Below are positions 33,733 through 44,700 of a DNA stretch of 64,000 bases, piece by piece (position 1 is the stretch's first letter; each line of letters opens with the position of its first letter). The notes under the pieces were generated by a model. The model was not told the origin of the DNA and ran no database searches. It worked only from the letters and a program-made list of their open reading frames with translations. This stretch comes from Oscillatoria sp. SIO1A7 (GTDB taxonomy: Bacteria > Cyanobacteriota > Cyanobacteriia > Cyanobacteriales > Laspinemataceae): contig JAAHFN010000027.1 in NCBI GenBank assembly GCA_010672965.1, positions 40,481-104,480 of the forward strand, in the 5' to 3' direction. Position numbers and translations under genes: made by a program.

Positions 33733-33781
33733 ATTGTCAAAATGTAGGGGCAAATGGTGAAATCGCCCCGGAGGGCAAGTA

Positions 33782-33906
33782 ATATCAAGTCCGGTTAATT
33801 GCCCATAAATACCGTAGGGGTTCCCCGGGAGCGCCCCGGCTGGTTTGGGGCGCTCCCGGGGGCACCGCCTCTACAAATAATGTAATTGTTGAACCGGATT
33901 TGATAT
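33782..33906. repeat. Family E inverted-repeat element
   Basis: The ends are ATATCAAGTCCGGTTAATT and AATTGTTGAACCGGATTTGATAT, read in parts. Inside, GGGAGCGCCCC and GGGGCGCTCCC form another hairpin. A related copy is at 10733-10884. The remaining sequence to 34280 contains no gene that I can see. Confidence 0.65.
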
Positions 33907-34280
33907 AAGATTTAAAACTCAAAACTATAAAAACTCTATTCTAATGCCGGCATTTCCTGGCTCGGGCTCAGGCCACTGCCACCGAGCGATCGCTCCCGCT
34001 CCTCCCGCTCCTATTGGTCTTGATTTTAAAATCGCAAAGCCCAGTCAAATATCTCGATTTGTCACTTTTTGTAAAAAAATAACAAGTAGATATATTTTGG
34101 TGAAAACTGTGGTATCCTCTTTATATGCACCTATTTATGAGTATTAGTGCTAGGGTAAAATATTTTTTCCTCAAAACGGCAGGACGATCGCAGTAAAGAC
34201 GTAAGTATTTATACACAAAAGCGTAACTCTACCTTATAAGGGTGTTTAAGCGGGAGAGAGCCTCGCATTTGGCGGTAGCT

Positions 34281-35054
34281 ATGGAAACTCTAGATTCGAT
34301 TTCTTTTCTGAAAATAGACGGGGAAGACTTATCCCTAAAGCAGGTTTTGGGCTATCTGCAACTATCAGGCAACTTGCAACCATTTTTGCAGGAAGTTGCC
34401 AGCCAACACGTTATATATACAGAAATCCAAAAGCGCGAGGATTTGGAAATTAGCGTGGCGGAGTTCGAGCAGGCAGCTATAGACTTCCGGCTGGAAAGAA
34501 ACCTGACCAGTTCGGAGCTGTTCCAGCAATGGCTGGCTAACAATGGCATAGATTATGCCGCTTTTAAAAGTCGCGTGGCCTTTGCTCTGAAGGTGCAAAA
34601 GCTGAAATCGCGAATTGCCGAGGCGGATTTGGAAACCTATTTCCAGGAAAGACGGCGATCGCTCGATCGCGTAGATATTTCCTGCGCCTTCGTGGCAACC
34701 CGACAACAGGCAGAAGAACTTCTAAGTCGGATAACGGGCTCCGGGGGCAATATCGAACAATTCGCCCAAGGGGACAAAGAGGGCGAAAATAGCAATGTTG
34801 AAATCATACGCGGTCCGACTTTACGGCGCAATTTGCCAGCAGATTTGAACGATAAAGTTGACTCCGTTCCCATAGGAGAACTACTCGGTCCGCTAGAAAT
34901 CAACGGGCGATGGTGTTTGTTTCAGGTAGAGCGCATTCTGCCAGCAGCCCTGGAAGGTCAGGTTAAGCGAGAGCTGGAAAACGAACTTTTCAAGCGCTGG
35001 CTAATCGACAAGGCAAAACAGCTCGATATTAAATTAAGCGTTGGCGCTAGTTGA
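34281..35054 (+). CDS. Parvulin/SurA-type peptidylprolyl isomerase-like foldase
   Basis: From the ATG at 34281 the protein is 257 residues; an in-frame GTG at 34242 would add 13. The N-terminal half is a helical chaperone-like domain (FLQEVASQHVIYTEIQKRE, DFRLERNLTSSELFQQWL, read in parts). The second half resembles a PpiC rotamase: VDISCAFVATRQQAEELL, then FAQGDKEG, and GELLGPLEINGRWCLFQVERI near the end. There is no signal peptide, which fits cyanobacterial homologues encoded next to type I secretion substrates. Here the next gene is a giant secreted-type protein. A role in keeping such proteins export-ready is inference. Confidence 0.7.
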   Translation: METLDSISFLKIDGEDLSLKQVLGYLQLSGNLQPFLQEVASQHVIYTEIQKREDLEISVAEFEQAAIDFRLERNLTSSELFQQWLANNGIDYAAFKSRVAFALKVQKLKSRIAEADLETYFQERRRSLDRVDISCAFVATRQQAEELLSRITGSGGNIEQFAQGDKEGENSNVEIIRGPTLRRNLPADLNDKVDSVPIGELLGPLEINGRWCLFQVERILPAALEGQVKRELENELFKRWLIDKAKQLDIKLSVGAS

Positions 35055-35078
35055 TGTAGAAAGTACAAAGGGGACTTG

Positions 35079-35216
35079 AGAGCGTCGGTTCATTAAAAAG
35101 AGCTGACAAAACGTAGAAAATGTGTATTGCCAAGCGAGAGCCGTTGTAGGGGCGATTCGCGAATCGCCCCTACGGATATTACCTAAACATTTATTTTTCA
35201 ATCGGGAGATGCCATC
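35079..35216 (+). promoter_or_regulatory. Upstream cassette of the subtilase gene, with perfect hairpin
   Basis: The sequence from GAGCGTCGGTTCA to the start codon is closely repeated at 41627-41760 before the giant RTX gene. It includes a T-A-rich part with TGTGTATTGCCAAG, and a perfect 28-bp palindrome at 35146-35173 (arms GTAGGGGCGATTCG and CGAATCGCCCCTAC). A GGGAG ribosome binding site follows at about 35204. It is probably the promoter and 5' leader. Confidence 0.7.
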
Positions 35217-38200
35217 ATGGACATTGAAGAATTTAACCAAAGCCACCCTTGGCTAGGACTGAATCCAGAAGCAAATCCGCTGGATCCGTTTTCGACGCTA
35301 GAGGATAAAGATAAATTTCTTACTTCTTTAGACTCGACTGCTCTTGCCCTGACGGAGGCGAACGGGGAAACTATAATAGACCTCCGGGGCGATGTGGCCG
35401 ATTTTGGGGCGGATTTTGCAACAGAAAATATAATAGAAATAGCAGCTATACCGCCAGAACCTAGGGCAAGCAACCGCGATTCGCTAACGGGAGAAGTGCC
35501 AGGAGCAGCGGGCTTAACCGGATCGGCAGCAGATGTTTTTGCAGATGTCTTATTTGACCCGGATTATTACGCCCGCCATAACCCAGACCTGGCTCTGGCA
35601 GGGCTGACGAGGCCGGAAGAACTTTACAATCATTTTCATAAATTTGGGCTCAAGGAAAGGCGATCGTTTTCTTTGTTCGCAAGCCTGGATTACTACGGCA
35701 AAAATAACCCGGACTTAGCGGCAGCGGGATTGACGGAGCCGGAACAGCAATACGAGCATTTGCGGCGCTTTGGACTGTCGGAAGGACGGCGGATGTCGCC
35801 GTGGCTGGATTTAAAATTTTATTTGCAAGAAAACCAAGACTTGCAGGTGGCTTTTGCTGGCGATACCAAGCTGGCCTTTATGCACTTAAAAACTTACGGC
35901 TTAGTCGAGGGGCGTCGCTTTTCTTCGGAAGTGGATTTGGACTTTTATATAAATTCAAATTCGGATCTGGGAGCGGCTTTCGGAGGCAACTTTATGCTGG
36001 CTTTCGAGCATTGGCAGCATTTTGGCTTCGCCGAGGGACGCCGATTGTTCCGAGAAACTCCAGCAGAAACTACAGATACTTTGCCCCAGATATCCTCGGC
36101 GCTAAGCGAGCTATTCTCGGAGACAGCTAACCCAGAGCCAGAAAACAGCGAGCCCGAGGATGAGAGCATTGCTTCGGTGGCTTGGCCGAACGTGGCGGAG
36201 AATTTCCCCGGGGCAAGCAGTTCGCCGGTGACATCTCCCGATTCAGAGGAAAAGGAAGCTAGCGTATTGGGTGATTCGGCAGATTCGGGAGACGAAGAAA
36301 ACCAAGGCAATTCCAGCGCTGAGTCAAATTCGCAGTTAGGAGAAGAAGAGCCAGAAAACGAAGATAATTCCGGCGAGCCATCGGGCAATTCATCGGGCAA
36401 TTCATCGGGCGATTCATTTGGCGAGCTAGAGGATGAAGGGACGGCATCGGTGCCGGAGGAGCCAGACGAATTTGTAGAAAAGCTCAATCCCGTCGTAACT
36501 CGGCCTCAGACTTTGGCAGGGTTGGAGGCAGAACCGACGCCGCCCCTAGATTTGCCAGAAAATGCTGGTGGCAAGAATGCTAAGAAAAATCCGTCGCCGA
36601 AACACCTGCAGCTCGACGCCAGCCAGGAAGAATATTATCGAGGAGGAACGGCTCGCCTGAATGGCTGGGTATTTGATGCCTGGGGTGCTAGCGATGTGGA
36701 ACGAGTTGAGTTTTCGCTGCATAAGACTGGGGAAAAGTGGCAAGACATTGAGAGTTGGACGAGTTTTAAAATTTCCGGCCAGGACGATCGCTGGGCTTAT
36801 TTCGATTACTCGCTCTTTGGTTTGGAACCGGGCAAATATCAGATTAAAGGTTTTGCCTACGATAGCGATGGGGGCAAGAGCAATGCCGCAGTAGCGCATT
36901 TTAGCGTTGGCGAGGAAAATCCCCTGCCTTTAATTGGCGTTGTCGATACCGGGTTTAATCAAAATAACGAGGATATCGACTATTCCCGAGCCACTTTGGG
37001 ACGCGACTGGGTGGATGGCGACGATAATCCCCTGTTGGCAGATGGGGAAGGGAGCGAACATGGCACCCACGTTCTGGGCATTATCGGCGCGACCCAGAAT
37101 AATGGGGTGGGGATTTATGGGATGAACGACCAAGCTCCCCTATTTTTGAGTCGGGCGATCGGTTCCGGGCAGTGGGCTGAAGCTTTGACGGAATTTGTGG
37201 ATTATGCCCTGACCTCGGCACAACCGAATGCTGTAGCCAATTTGAGTTTGGATTTAACCCAAGTCGAGTCCGATGGCAGCATCAAAACTCGCTATGAGTT
37301 TACGCCGCAAGAACGGGAGTCCCTGGAATATGCGAGGCAGAATGGGGTCTTGGTGGTGGTTGCTGCCGGGAACGATGGCAGTGTGATGTCCGTGTTGGGC
37401 CAAGCTTCCCAAGAGTTTGACAATATTATTACTGTCGGCGCGGCTAACGACAATCAACGAGCGAGTTATTCCAGCTACGGTCGTCGCGGCCCCGATATTA
37501 TGGCAGAAGGAGGCAGCGTTGCCGATCCGATAGTCTCTACTGCCGGAGAGAATACGGGCACGATGGCCGGGACTTCGGTGGCTGCAGCTCAGGTGACTGG
37601 GGCGGCCTCTCTGGTCTGGGAGGCAAATCCAGATTTGAATTATCGCCAGGTTATTGAGGCCCTGAAGTCAACGGCTACGGATTTGAATGTGCCTGGGGAA
37701 GATAGCGAGACCGGCGCTGGTTTGCTGAATCCCGAGGCGGCAGTGGCAGCGGCGGCGGGTATGGCACCGGAAGTCTATGCTCCAGAGGCGTTTTTGACCC
37801 CGGATACTTGGGGCGGCGAGGGCCTGGTTACGCCAGAGGAACGGGCCGCCGAAGCCTTTGAACACGATAATGGCAAGTGGTATGATTGGGAGCTTTACAC
37901 GGTTCAAGACAGAGACACTCTTTCGGCGATCGCTCAATCCAGAACTGGTAATGCCAACGATTACTGGCTGATTGTCAACCATCCAGATAACGATATTCCC
38001 AATCCCGATTTGATTCATCCAGGGGACCAATACTGGGTCCCCTTCGAGGTGTCTGCTCCCGATACGGGCTCTGAACCACCTGTAGATTCGGAACCACCTG
38101 TAGATTCAGAACCGCCTGTAGATTCAGAACCACCTGTAGATTCGGAACCGCCTGTAGATTCGGAACCGCCTGTAGATTCGGAACCGCCTGTAGATTCGGA

Positions 38201-39485
38201 ACCACCTGTAGATTCGGAACCGCCTGTAGATTCAGAGCCGCCTGTAGATTCAGAGCCGGTTCACCAAGTTGGCGATATTTTCTCTGAGACTTACTCAAGC
38301 AATCCTTGGCTAGGCGCTCCGACTGGCAATGTAATAGACCGAGGTAATGGTGTCATCGTTCAAGAGTTTGAAAATGGCTACATTATCTCCAATGGTTCCG
38401 AGGTAAATGCCTATGAATATGGTTCGGAGGAAGAAAAAACTGATGAGCAACCTGTTAACGAACCAACTATCATAGTAAGCAGCTCAAGGAATTTACAATT
38501 TGAGTTAGACGATGCAAGCTTATGGGGTTCTGGTAAGCAAATTTTCAATGGTGAGCAAGACTGGCGATTTGAGCTAGAAGAGAAATTGGAATTTGGCGTA
38601 GGAGAATTCAAGGTTAATATGAAAGGTGGCATTGGTGTTTATGGAAGCCTAGGAGCAGCTGACATTAAAATTCCTGGAGCCTTTGATTTTAATTTTAATG
38701 AGTCCTCACAAGAATTTCAAATCTTATCAGCGAGTCTTGGTAATGGAGATAAGGTTTTATCTAGTTACTTTGGGTTAGGTGCTGGCGTTGATTTTGAATT
38801 GGGAGCTGGAATAGGGTTCAAATCAGATGTTCCTATTATTGGAGGCACTAATCTTAATTTCAAGTCTGGATTTGAATTGGATGCTTATGATATACTTTTG
38901 GGCTTAGTCAACCCTAAACTGGCAAAAGCTATCGATATAGATACTGGGATGAATATAGTTGACAGAGATTTTGATGAGAAAGAAAACAAGTTAGAAGGAG
39001 AAGATAGTGCTGGGATTAAAATAAATTTAACTAACGCCTTGCTTAAAGACTTGAAATTTGGAGAGATGAAGGCTAGTGATATCTTAGGGGCCGAACTCGG
39101 TATCTATGTCAAACAGAAATCTACCCTTACCTTAAAGGGATTTCAATTCGACTATGATCATGATAATAAGGCTGATTTAAAGGTAGATTTAGGAGAATCT
39201 ACACAAATAAATATTCCTAATGGTTTAAGTAGTCTAAAGGTACAGCCAATGGTTAGTTTAGTTACAGAATTTTCACCTCAACTATTAGGGACGATATCGG
39301 CATCTTTTCAAAATGCTATAGACAGCGTCATTCCAGAGTCTACTCCACAATGGATTAAGGAATTAGTCAAGGTAAATCCTTCGGGTATAAACTTCGATCT
39401 GAATTTAAGCTATCCAGATTGGAAATACACAATACCAGAGTTTAATCCATTTGAAGCATCTAATAAGTGGTTCTCTTTTGCATAA
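35217..39485 (+). CDS. Giant secreted-type subtilase (S8) with LysM domain
   Basis: The protein is 1422 residues. Residues 1-55 ([19 protein letters not shown]) are shared with the 4302-residue protein. Residues about 112-285 hold four 40-residue repeats with the pattern FY--N-DL-AA...HF--FGL-EGR. An acidic linker follows (290-440), then an Ig-like segment (about 460-570). The subtilase domain has the full triad: Asp in GVVDTGF (about 576), His in EHGTHVLGI (about 615) and Ser in [11 protein letters not shown] (about 785), plus the oxyanion Asn in [10 protein letters not shown] LysM domain (888-942) and ten EPPVDS repeats precede a C-terminal region of unknown fold. No classical signal peptide is seen. 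Confidence 0.85.
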   Translation: MDIEEFNQSHPWLGLNPEANPLDPFSTLEDKDKFLTSLDSTALALTEANGETIIDLRGDVADFGADFATENIIEIAAIPPEPRASNRDSLTGEVPGAAGLTGSAADVFADVLFDPDYYARHNPDLALAGLTRPEELYNHFHKFGLKERRSFSLFASLDYYGKNNPDLAAAGLTEPEQQYEHLRRFGLSEGRRMSPWLDLKFYLQENQDLQVAFAGDTKLAFMHLKTYGLVEGRRFSSEVDLDFYINSNSDLGAAFGGNFMLAFEHWQHFGFAEGRRLFRETPAETTDTLPQISSALSELFSETANPEPENSEPEDESIASVAWPNVAENFPGASSSPVTSPDSEEKEASVLGDSADSGDEENQGNSSAESNSQLGEEEPENEDNSGEPSGNSSGNSSGDSFGELEDEGTASVPEEPDEFVEKLNPVVTRPQTLAGLEAEPTPPLDLPENAGGKNAKKNPSPKHLQLDASQEEYYRGGTARLNGWVFDAWGASDVERVEFSLHKTGEKWQDIESWTSFKISGQDDRWAYFDYSLFGLEPGKYQIKGFAYDSDGGKSNAAVAHFSVGEENPLPLIGVVDTGFNQNNEDIDYSRATLGRDWVDGDDNPLLADGEGSEHGTHVLGIIGATQNNGVGIYGMNDQAPLFLSRAIGSGQWAEALTEFVDYALTSAQPNAVANLSLDLTQVESDGSIKTRYEFTPQERESLEYARQNGVLVVVAAGNDGSVMSVLGQASQEFDNIITVGAANDNQRASYSSYGRRGPDIMAEGGSVADPIVSTAGENTGTMAGTSVAAAQVTGAASLVWEANPDLNYRQVIEALKSTATDLNVPGEDSETGAGLLNPEAAVAAAAGMAPEVYAPEAFLTPDTWGGEGLVTPEERAAEAFEHDNGKWYDWELYTVQDRDTLSAIAQSRTGNANDYWLIVNHPDNDIPNPDLIHPGDQYWVPFEVSAPDTGSEPPVDSEPPVDSEPPVDSEPPVDSEPPVDSEPPVDSEPPVDSEPPVDSEPPVDSEPPVDSEPVHQVGDIFSETYSSNPWLGAPTGNVIDRGNGVIVQEFENGYIISNGSEVNAYEYGSEEEKTDEQPVNEPTIIVSSSRNLQFELDDASLWGSGKQIFNGEQDWRFELEEKLEFGVGEFKVNMKGGIGVYGSLGAADIKIPGAFDFNFNESSQEFQILSASLGNGDKVLSSYFGLGAGVDFELGAGIGFKSDVPIIGGTNLNFKSGFELDAYDILLGLVNPKLAKAIDIDTGMNIVDRDFDEKENKLEGEDSAGIKINLTNALLKDLKFGEMKASDILGAELGIYVKQKSTLTLKGFQFDYDHDNKADLKVDLGESTQINIPNGLSSLKVQPMVSLVTEFSPQLLGTISASFQNAIDSVIPESTPQWIKELVKVNPSGINFDLNLSYPDWKYTIPEFNPFEASNKWFSFA

Positions 39486-39564
39486 TCTTATGTGTAAACC
39501 GGGTTTCTATTCCTGGTTTTCACGTTGCAATAGCGATCGCAGAAACCCGGTCTGTTGTGCTGGG

Positions 39565-40158
39565 GCGATCGCATATTTGACCCTCGGATAGGCGATCGCA
39601 TATTTGACCGTTTGATAGGCGATCGCATATTTAGCCGTTTGATAGGCGATCGCATATTTAGCCGTTTGATAGGCGATCGCATATTTAGCCGTTTGATAGG
39701 CGATCGCATATTTAGCCGTTTGATAGGCGATCGCATATTTAGCCGTTTGATAGGCGATCGCATATTTAGCCGTTTGATAGGCGATCGCATATTTAGCCGT
39801 TTGATAGGCGATCGCCCTTTTGCCGTTTGATAGGCGATCGCATATTTGGCCGCTTGATAGGCGATCGCATATTTGGCCGCTTGATAGGCGATCGCCCTTT
39901 TGCCTTGGGATAGGCGATCGCTTTTTTGGCCGTTTGATAGGCGATCGCATATTTGACCCTCGGATAGGCGATCGCATATTTGACCCTCGGATAGGCGATC
40001 GCACATTTGGCCTTGGGATAGGCGATCGCATATTTGGCCGCTTGATAGGCGATCGCATATTTGGCCGCTTGATAGGCGATCGCATATTTGGCCGCTTGAT
40101 AGGCGATCGCATATTGTGCCCTCGGATAGGCGATCGCATATTGTGCAAGGGCGATCGC
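39565..40158. repeat. HIP1 minisatellite: 22 tandem 27-bp units
   Basis: GCGATCGC starts at 39565, 39592, 39619 and so on to 40130, every 27 bp except for two 26-bp steps (39808 to 39834 and 39888 to 39914), giving 22 units; one more HIP1 site lies at 40151. The unit reads GGCGATCGCATATTT, then GGCCGCTTGATA or a variant (AGCCGTTTGATA, GACCCTCGGATA). Because the unit is a multiple of three, open frames persist on both strands. None is believed to be a gene. Confidence 0.95.
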
Positions 40159-40260
40159 TTGCAGGCCGGGAAAAGGGGCGAATGCAAATAAGGTCGGTTC
40201 AAGTCAGATAAGATAGAGAAGATAGAGCAAAACTTCCGGCGATCGCCTCGCCGTTTGCCA

Positions 40261-40542
40261 ATGATTAAAACCTTTAGGTGCAAGGAAACAGAAAAGATAT
40301 TCAGACGAGAGGTTTCTCTCAAGCTACCATCGGAGATTCAAAAAACAGCACTGCGGAAGTTGACTTACCTAGACTCGGCAAAGGAACTAAGGGACTTGCA
40401 GGTTCCACCGGGCAATCGCCTAGAACCATTAAAAGGCGATCGCGAAGGACAACACAGTATTAGAATTAATGACCAATGGCGTATTTGCTTTGAGTGGCAA
40501 GAAGGTAACGCTTGTGGCGTTGAAATAGTCGATTACCATTAA
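40261..40542 (+). CDS. higB: HigB/RelE-type toxin
   Basis: The ATG at 40261 gives 93 residues, preferred to an in-frame TTG at 40255. The sequence MIKTFRCKETEKIF at the start and NRLEPLKGDREGQHSIRIND followed by QWRICFEW at the end are typical of the HigB branch of RelE toxins, which cut mRNA on the ribosome. The basic and aromatic residues of the RelE active site region (His, Arg, Trp) are present. An XRE-type antitoxin gene follows within 15 bp, in the toxin-first order normal for higBA. Confidence 0.88.
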   Translation: MIKTFRCKETEKIFRREVSLKLPSEIQKTALRKLTYLDSAKELRDLQVPPGNRLEPLKGDREGQHSIRINDQWRICFEWQEGNACGVEIVDYH

Positions 40543-40556
40543 AAGGAGGTATGAGC

Positions 40557-40856
40557 GTGAGCCAACTAAGACTATTGCCAGTTCATCCTGGAGAGGTACT
40601 ATTTGAGGATTTTTTAAAGCCAACAAACATGAGCGCAAAGGAACTAGCTGCCGCTCTTAAAGTTAGCGACGGTGAAATTGCGGCGATTATCAACGGAGAA
40701 GGGGGAATCGAGGCAAATATTGCTCTGCGTTTGGCTCGTTTTTTCGGAACTTCAGAGGAGGTTTGGATGAATCTTCAGTCTCGCTACGAGCTTGAGGTGG
40801 CCAAGGATAGTTTGAAAGAAGCGATCGAGCGAGAGGTAGTACCATTTAAGACTTGA
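40557..40856 (+). CDS. higA: HigA-type XRE antitoxin
   Basis: AGGAGG at 40544-40549 is only one base from the ATG at 40551, so the GTG at 40557 (99 residues) is the better start. The protein has the HigA pattern: PVHPGEVLFEDFLKP, NMSAKELAAALKVSDGEIAAI as helix-turn-helix, GGIEANIALRLARFFGTSEEVWMNLQ, and a C-terminal helix. It neutralises the toxin and represses the operon. Only 14 bp or fewer separate it from higB. Confidence 0.9.
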   Translation: MSQLRLLPVHPGEVLFEDFLKPTNMSAKELAAALKVSDGEIAAIINGEGGIEANIALRLARFFGTSEEVWMNLQSRYELEVAKDSLKEAIEREVVPFKT

Positions 40857-40884
40857 CGTAAAGCTAAGGAGTATTGGGCAGATT

Positions 40885-41196
40885 ATGAAAACCGCTAATA
40901 TGCCGAAGAGCGATAGCTACCGCGAGTTCTCCATTGAATTGCTCAAAGATCCAGAACATGCGGCTGGGTTTATTGAGGAAATTTTGTCGGAGAAAGACCC
41001 GGAACCGGCACTGCTAAGTAATGCGATCGCCAAGGTAGTTGAGGCTCGCAGGAGAACGAACCAGCTCTCACCGGAGGCTAGAGAATGCCTGGAAAAACTG
41101 AATGCAATGCTGACCGAGAGTGGCGGTGCCGAACTGTATGGACTGGCAGAGCTGTTGGATGCGATCGGAATGAAGCTAGCAGTGACCCTAAAGTAG
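40885..41196 (+). CDS. Putative addiction-module antidote protein (HigA-2/COG3636-like)
   Basis: The 103-residue protein begins SYREFSIELLKDPEHAAGFIEEIL, read in parts, similar to the N-terminus of antidote proteins that go with RelE/HigB-like toxins. The C-terminus LYGLAELLDAIGMKLAV is like the last helix of that family. The usual helix-turn-helix in the middle is not clear, with TNQLSPEARECLEKLNAM in its place, so DNA binding may have been lost. No toxin gene is adjacent apart from higB upstream. AAGGAG lies about 13 bases before the ATG. Confidence 0.5.
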   Translation: MKTANMPKSDSYREFSIELLKDPEHAAGFIEEILSEKDPEPALLSNAIAKVVEARRRTNQLSPEARECLEKLNAMLTESGGAELYGLAELLDAIGMKLAVTLK

Positions 41197-41325
41197 ATTC
41201 AGCTTTTGTTGATAAAGCTTCAGGGAGCGATCGCCTTTTTCCACAAAAGGGCGATCGCTCCCTACAGAAGAGAGTGGCGATCGCAAGTTATAATAGGTAA
41301 AATTGCAACAAGTTAAATCCAAACA

Positions 41326-41622
41326 ATGAATTTTCATACTGTAATTTTAAGAAAAAGCCATAAATATTGGGTTTCGTTATGTCTGGAAAATGGCTTGGTT
41401 GGGCAAGGAAGCACTCAAGAGCAAGCGATAGACAAACTTCAAGAAGCGATCGCGTCTTTTGAGGAGGTGGAGCGCTCCGAACCTAATGTTTACTCTGCTC
41501 CCATATCAATTCGAGAATTAGACGAATTTTTAACTATAGAAAACCAAGAGGCAACGAATCGCCCCTACAGATTTTGCAAAAGGGCGATCGCCCTTTTGTG
41601 GAAAAAGGCGCATCCAAGTTAA
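41326..41622 (+). CDS. HicB-like antitoxin with altered C-terminus, orphan
   Basis: The first 65 residues match HicB-type antitoxins of cyanobacteria: HTVILRKSHKYWVSLCLENG, then LVGQGSTQEQAIDKLQEAI and APISIRELDEFLTIE. After that the reading frame runs into the repeat sequence ATCGCCCCTACAG and a palindrome containing GCGATCGC, so the C-terminus (RPYRFCKRAIALLWKKAHPS) looks like repeat-derived sequence and not the original tail. No HicA gene is adjacent. It may be a decaying gene. Confidence 0.6.
   Translation: MNFHTVILRKSHKYWVSLCLENGLVGQGSTQEQAIDKLQEAIASFEEVERSEPNVYSAPISIRELDEFLTIENQEATNRPYRFCKRAIALLWKKAHPS
41577..41598. repeat. Perfect 22-bp palindrome with HIP1 centre
   Basis: The palindrome has arms CAAAAGGGCGA and TCGCCCTTTTG. 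Related sequence (TTTTTCCACAAAAGGGCGAT) occurs at about 41237-41256, inverted relative to the flank here. Confidence 0.7.
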
Positions 41623-41626
41623 CATA

Positions 41627-41760
41627 GAGCGTCGGTTCAGTAAAAAAAAAATTGACAAAGCGTAAAAAATGTGTATTGTCAAGCTAGAGTCGTTGTAGGA
41701 GCGATTCGCGAAATCGCCCCTACGGATACCTAAAACAATTGTCAATCAGGAGGTCCGATT
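41627..41760 (+). promoter_or_regulatory. Upstream cassette of the giant RTX gene
   Basis: It is the second copy of the cassette at 35079-35216. Shared parts are GAGCGTCGGTTCA, TTGACAAAGCGTAAAAAATG, GTGTATTG-CAAGC, the hairpin GTAGGAGCGATTCG/CGAAATCGCCCCTAC (here with two changes) and GGAT-CCTAAA. An AGGAGG ribosome binding site precedes the ATG. TTGACA within the cassette could be a -35 box. Confidence 0.7.
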
Positions 41761-44700
41761 ATGGCTGCAGAATTTAATCCAAGCCACCCTTGGCTAGAAC
41801 TGAACCCAGAAGCCAATCCGCTGGATCCGTTTTCCACGCTAGAGGATAAGGATAAATCTCCTACTTCTTTAGACCCGACTGCCCTGGCCCTGACGGAAGC
41901 AGATTGGGAACCAATAGCCCTCGAAAGCGATGGGGTAGAAAATTTGCAGGCGGTAGGGGCGTTTGGCGCACCGCAAGGTCAGCGAAGCTCAACGCCCCTA
42001 GCCACGGGGGCGGATGCGCTGACGGGAATAGAAGAAGGGGGCTTGCTGGCAGGGGGCCAGTTAGATGATACCCTCGTCGGCAGCGGAGCTATTGGACAAG
42101 AGGCTCTGAGTTTAATTACTGCAGAAGCTATTAGCCGTTGGTCGGAAATTCCATTGGTAGCAGAGAGTGAAATCGACCTGAGTGCGGTTCAATTCCAAAT
42201 TGAAGATCTTCCCGGGACAATCTTGGCACAAACTCGGGGCAATACCGTGGCGATCGATATAACGGCTGCGGGTTATGGCTGGTTTGTGGATGGGACTCCC
42301 GCCGACGATCTAGAGTTTGTTTTTTCTGGCAATAGCTTAAGAGCCGATAGCCATAGTGCGGCTTTCGGACGAATAGATTTGCTGACTGCAATTTCCCACG
42401 AACTGGGTCACGTCCTCGGATTTGACGATATACCCACCCCTAACCCCTCCCAGGAGGGGAATTTCGGTAATTTAATGCTGGATTCGCTGCTAGCGGGGGA
42501 AAGGCGATCGCCCGAAGTTGGGATGGAACTAATCCCCATACCAGAAAGCGAAATAGGCTTGCCCCATAACTTGGTAGCTAATGCCAGGATTGACGATACC
42601 TCGCTTGGAGACTATTTAAACGCTCCAACCTTCGAGCCGATTCTCAAAAATGCTCTGGTTGAAGGGTTCGGGCAACTGGCACGGAAACTCGACTCTGGGG
42701 ACGAACTGGGGAACAAGCTGCTCTCGTCTATTCCGGGACTGGCAGATGCGAGCGACCCAGAAAATGTGAAAGCGCCGGGATTGTTTGGCGATCGCAAGTT
42801 GGGAGAATTTCTGCAAGAACACGTTATCGATGCGATCGAGACTAATTTTAACGGCACGACCCTCAACGAGCTAGAGAGCTTCCTCGACAGTCTGGATATA
42901 CCAATTGGCGATCTGAGGATTCAGCTAGACAACGTTAACGCCAGAATCCAAGCCGTAACAGCTACCGCCGATAATAGCGATTACGAGTTCTTACTCGACT
43001 TCCAGCTAGGGGCAAGTCTGGAAAACCAAGCATTTCAAATAGATCTGGGTCGCAATGCCGATGGTTTGGGGATAGACATCGATTCGCAAAGCGCGCCGGA
43101 AATCGGTTTGGAAACCACGGTGGGTATCAATCTGAGTTTGGGAACCGCTTTGACCCTGACTCAAGGGAATTTGGACGGCGAGGGAGATTCTCCAGACATT
43201 GCGATTAGCATCGATAGTGAAGATTTCTTTGTCCGCAGCCTGTCCCTATCTGCCACGGCCAATGCTAGCGATAATAACCTAAATTTTAATTTCCAGGCGG
43301 GCTTTCTGGAGACTCGGGTTGAAAACGGAACTTTCGATCTGAATGCCACAGTTGGTGCCAATCTAGTCGATCCAGATAATAGCGACGGGCTCAATCGAAC
43401 TACCCTGGACGAGCTGACGGGAAGTGCTTTCGTGTTGGCACCTACGAGTAATGGCAGCTTGAATGTCGTATTGCCGGTTAAGGTCAATGCTATTGAGGGA
43501 CTGACCGGCGATTTCTTTGATGTCCAGGGAGCCGAGATTGCGATCGCCACAACGGATCTTTTTGGAGGTGCGATCGCGGCCAACGGAACGTACTCTCGCA
43601 CGGCACCCCAGCTCTCTCTGAGCGAACAGTTTGAAAACGAACTGGCTCCATTCGCCAATCTGAACGCCGACGGTATTCTCAACCTGTTCCGCCGTATTGA
43701 CAGCCAGTTGCGAAACCTGGAAGATGTAGAGTCCTTAAGCAACACTATTCCTTTCACCGAAGCGACGACCTTGGCAGAAGTGCTGAGCTTCTCGGAGGGA
43801 CTAGAGGGCAGCTTAGTCGAGAACCTGTTGGACGAGGATCGGATTCCCACTTTTGATACGGCTCAAACCCTGGCGGAGAAACTAGCGGACATCTTGCCTG
43901 CGGATATTGCGGGCATTAACGCTCGGTACGATAAGGCCAGCCAAGAACTGAAGTTTAACGTCCGAGTAGAACCCAATTTAAAACCTGTCAAAGAGAACCC
44001 GATAGAAAGCCTTCTAGTTCCCATCGGCTTCGAGCTGGAGGTAGAACCCCTAGGAGACTTCCAAGCGGATACTCTGGTTAAGCTGACCCCCGATTTCGGA
44101 CTGGAGTTTGGGTTTGGGATTGACTTGACGGGTTCTCCCGAAACGCCCAAGCTGTTCGTGTCCTCTGGGGAATTAGAGTCGGGAAGCCTCAGCGGCGATG
44201 CCAGCTTTAACTTGCAAGTGGGCGATCGCGAGGCGATCGCGATTGTTGTCCGCCAAAGCGATACCGCAGAAAATACAACAGTTGACGAGCTGGTAATCGA
44301 CATTCAAAACGCTTTAACTCTGGCAGGGATTGACAGCGTACAGGTAGAGACCCAGCAGGGCATAACGAAACCGGAAGGCGGCAGTTTAGAGGATATTCAG
44401 TTAACTGAAAAGATTGGTCTATCCACCACCGAGTCATTCCTGCAGATTTCCGGACTTAATGACGTGGCGCGGGAGCTGGGTTTTGAAGAAAAGCAAGCTG
44501 ACGCCCGATTGGCAGAAATCGCTCGTAACGAAGTGTTCTTGGCAGCGAATGAAGCACCGCCAAGCTTTAATCCCGGGGAAGGTGAGTCCTTTACCTTAGT
44601 AGTGAATGGCGAAGCAGTCGAAGTCAATTTCTTAGCCGACGAAAATCCGGAAGATCCCAGCAATGCTGAAGCTAACCCAAACATTAGCGATCTGATTGAC

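Noticed and set aside
39565-40158. Possible CRISPR array
   Set aside because: The units are nearly identical throughout, with no unique spacers, and no cas gene is present.
39488-40322. Long open frames of 91-271 codons on both strands over the HIP1 minisatellite
   Set aside because: They are translations of a 27-bp tandem repeat that keeps frames open. There is no ribosome binding site or recognisable protein.
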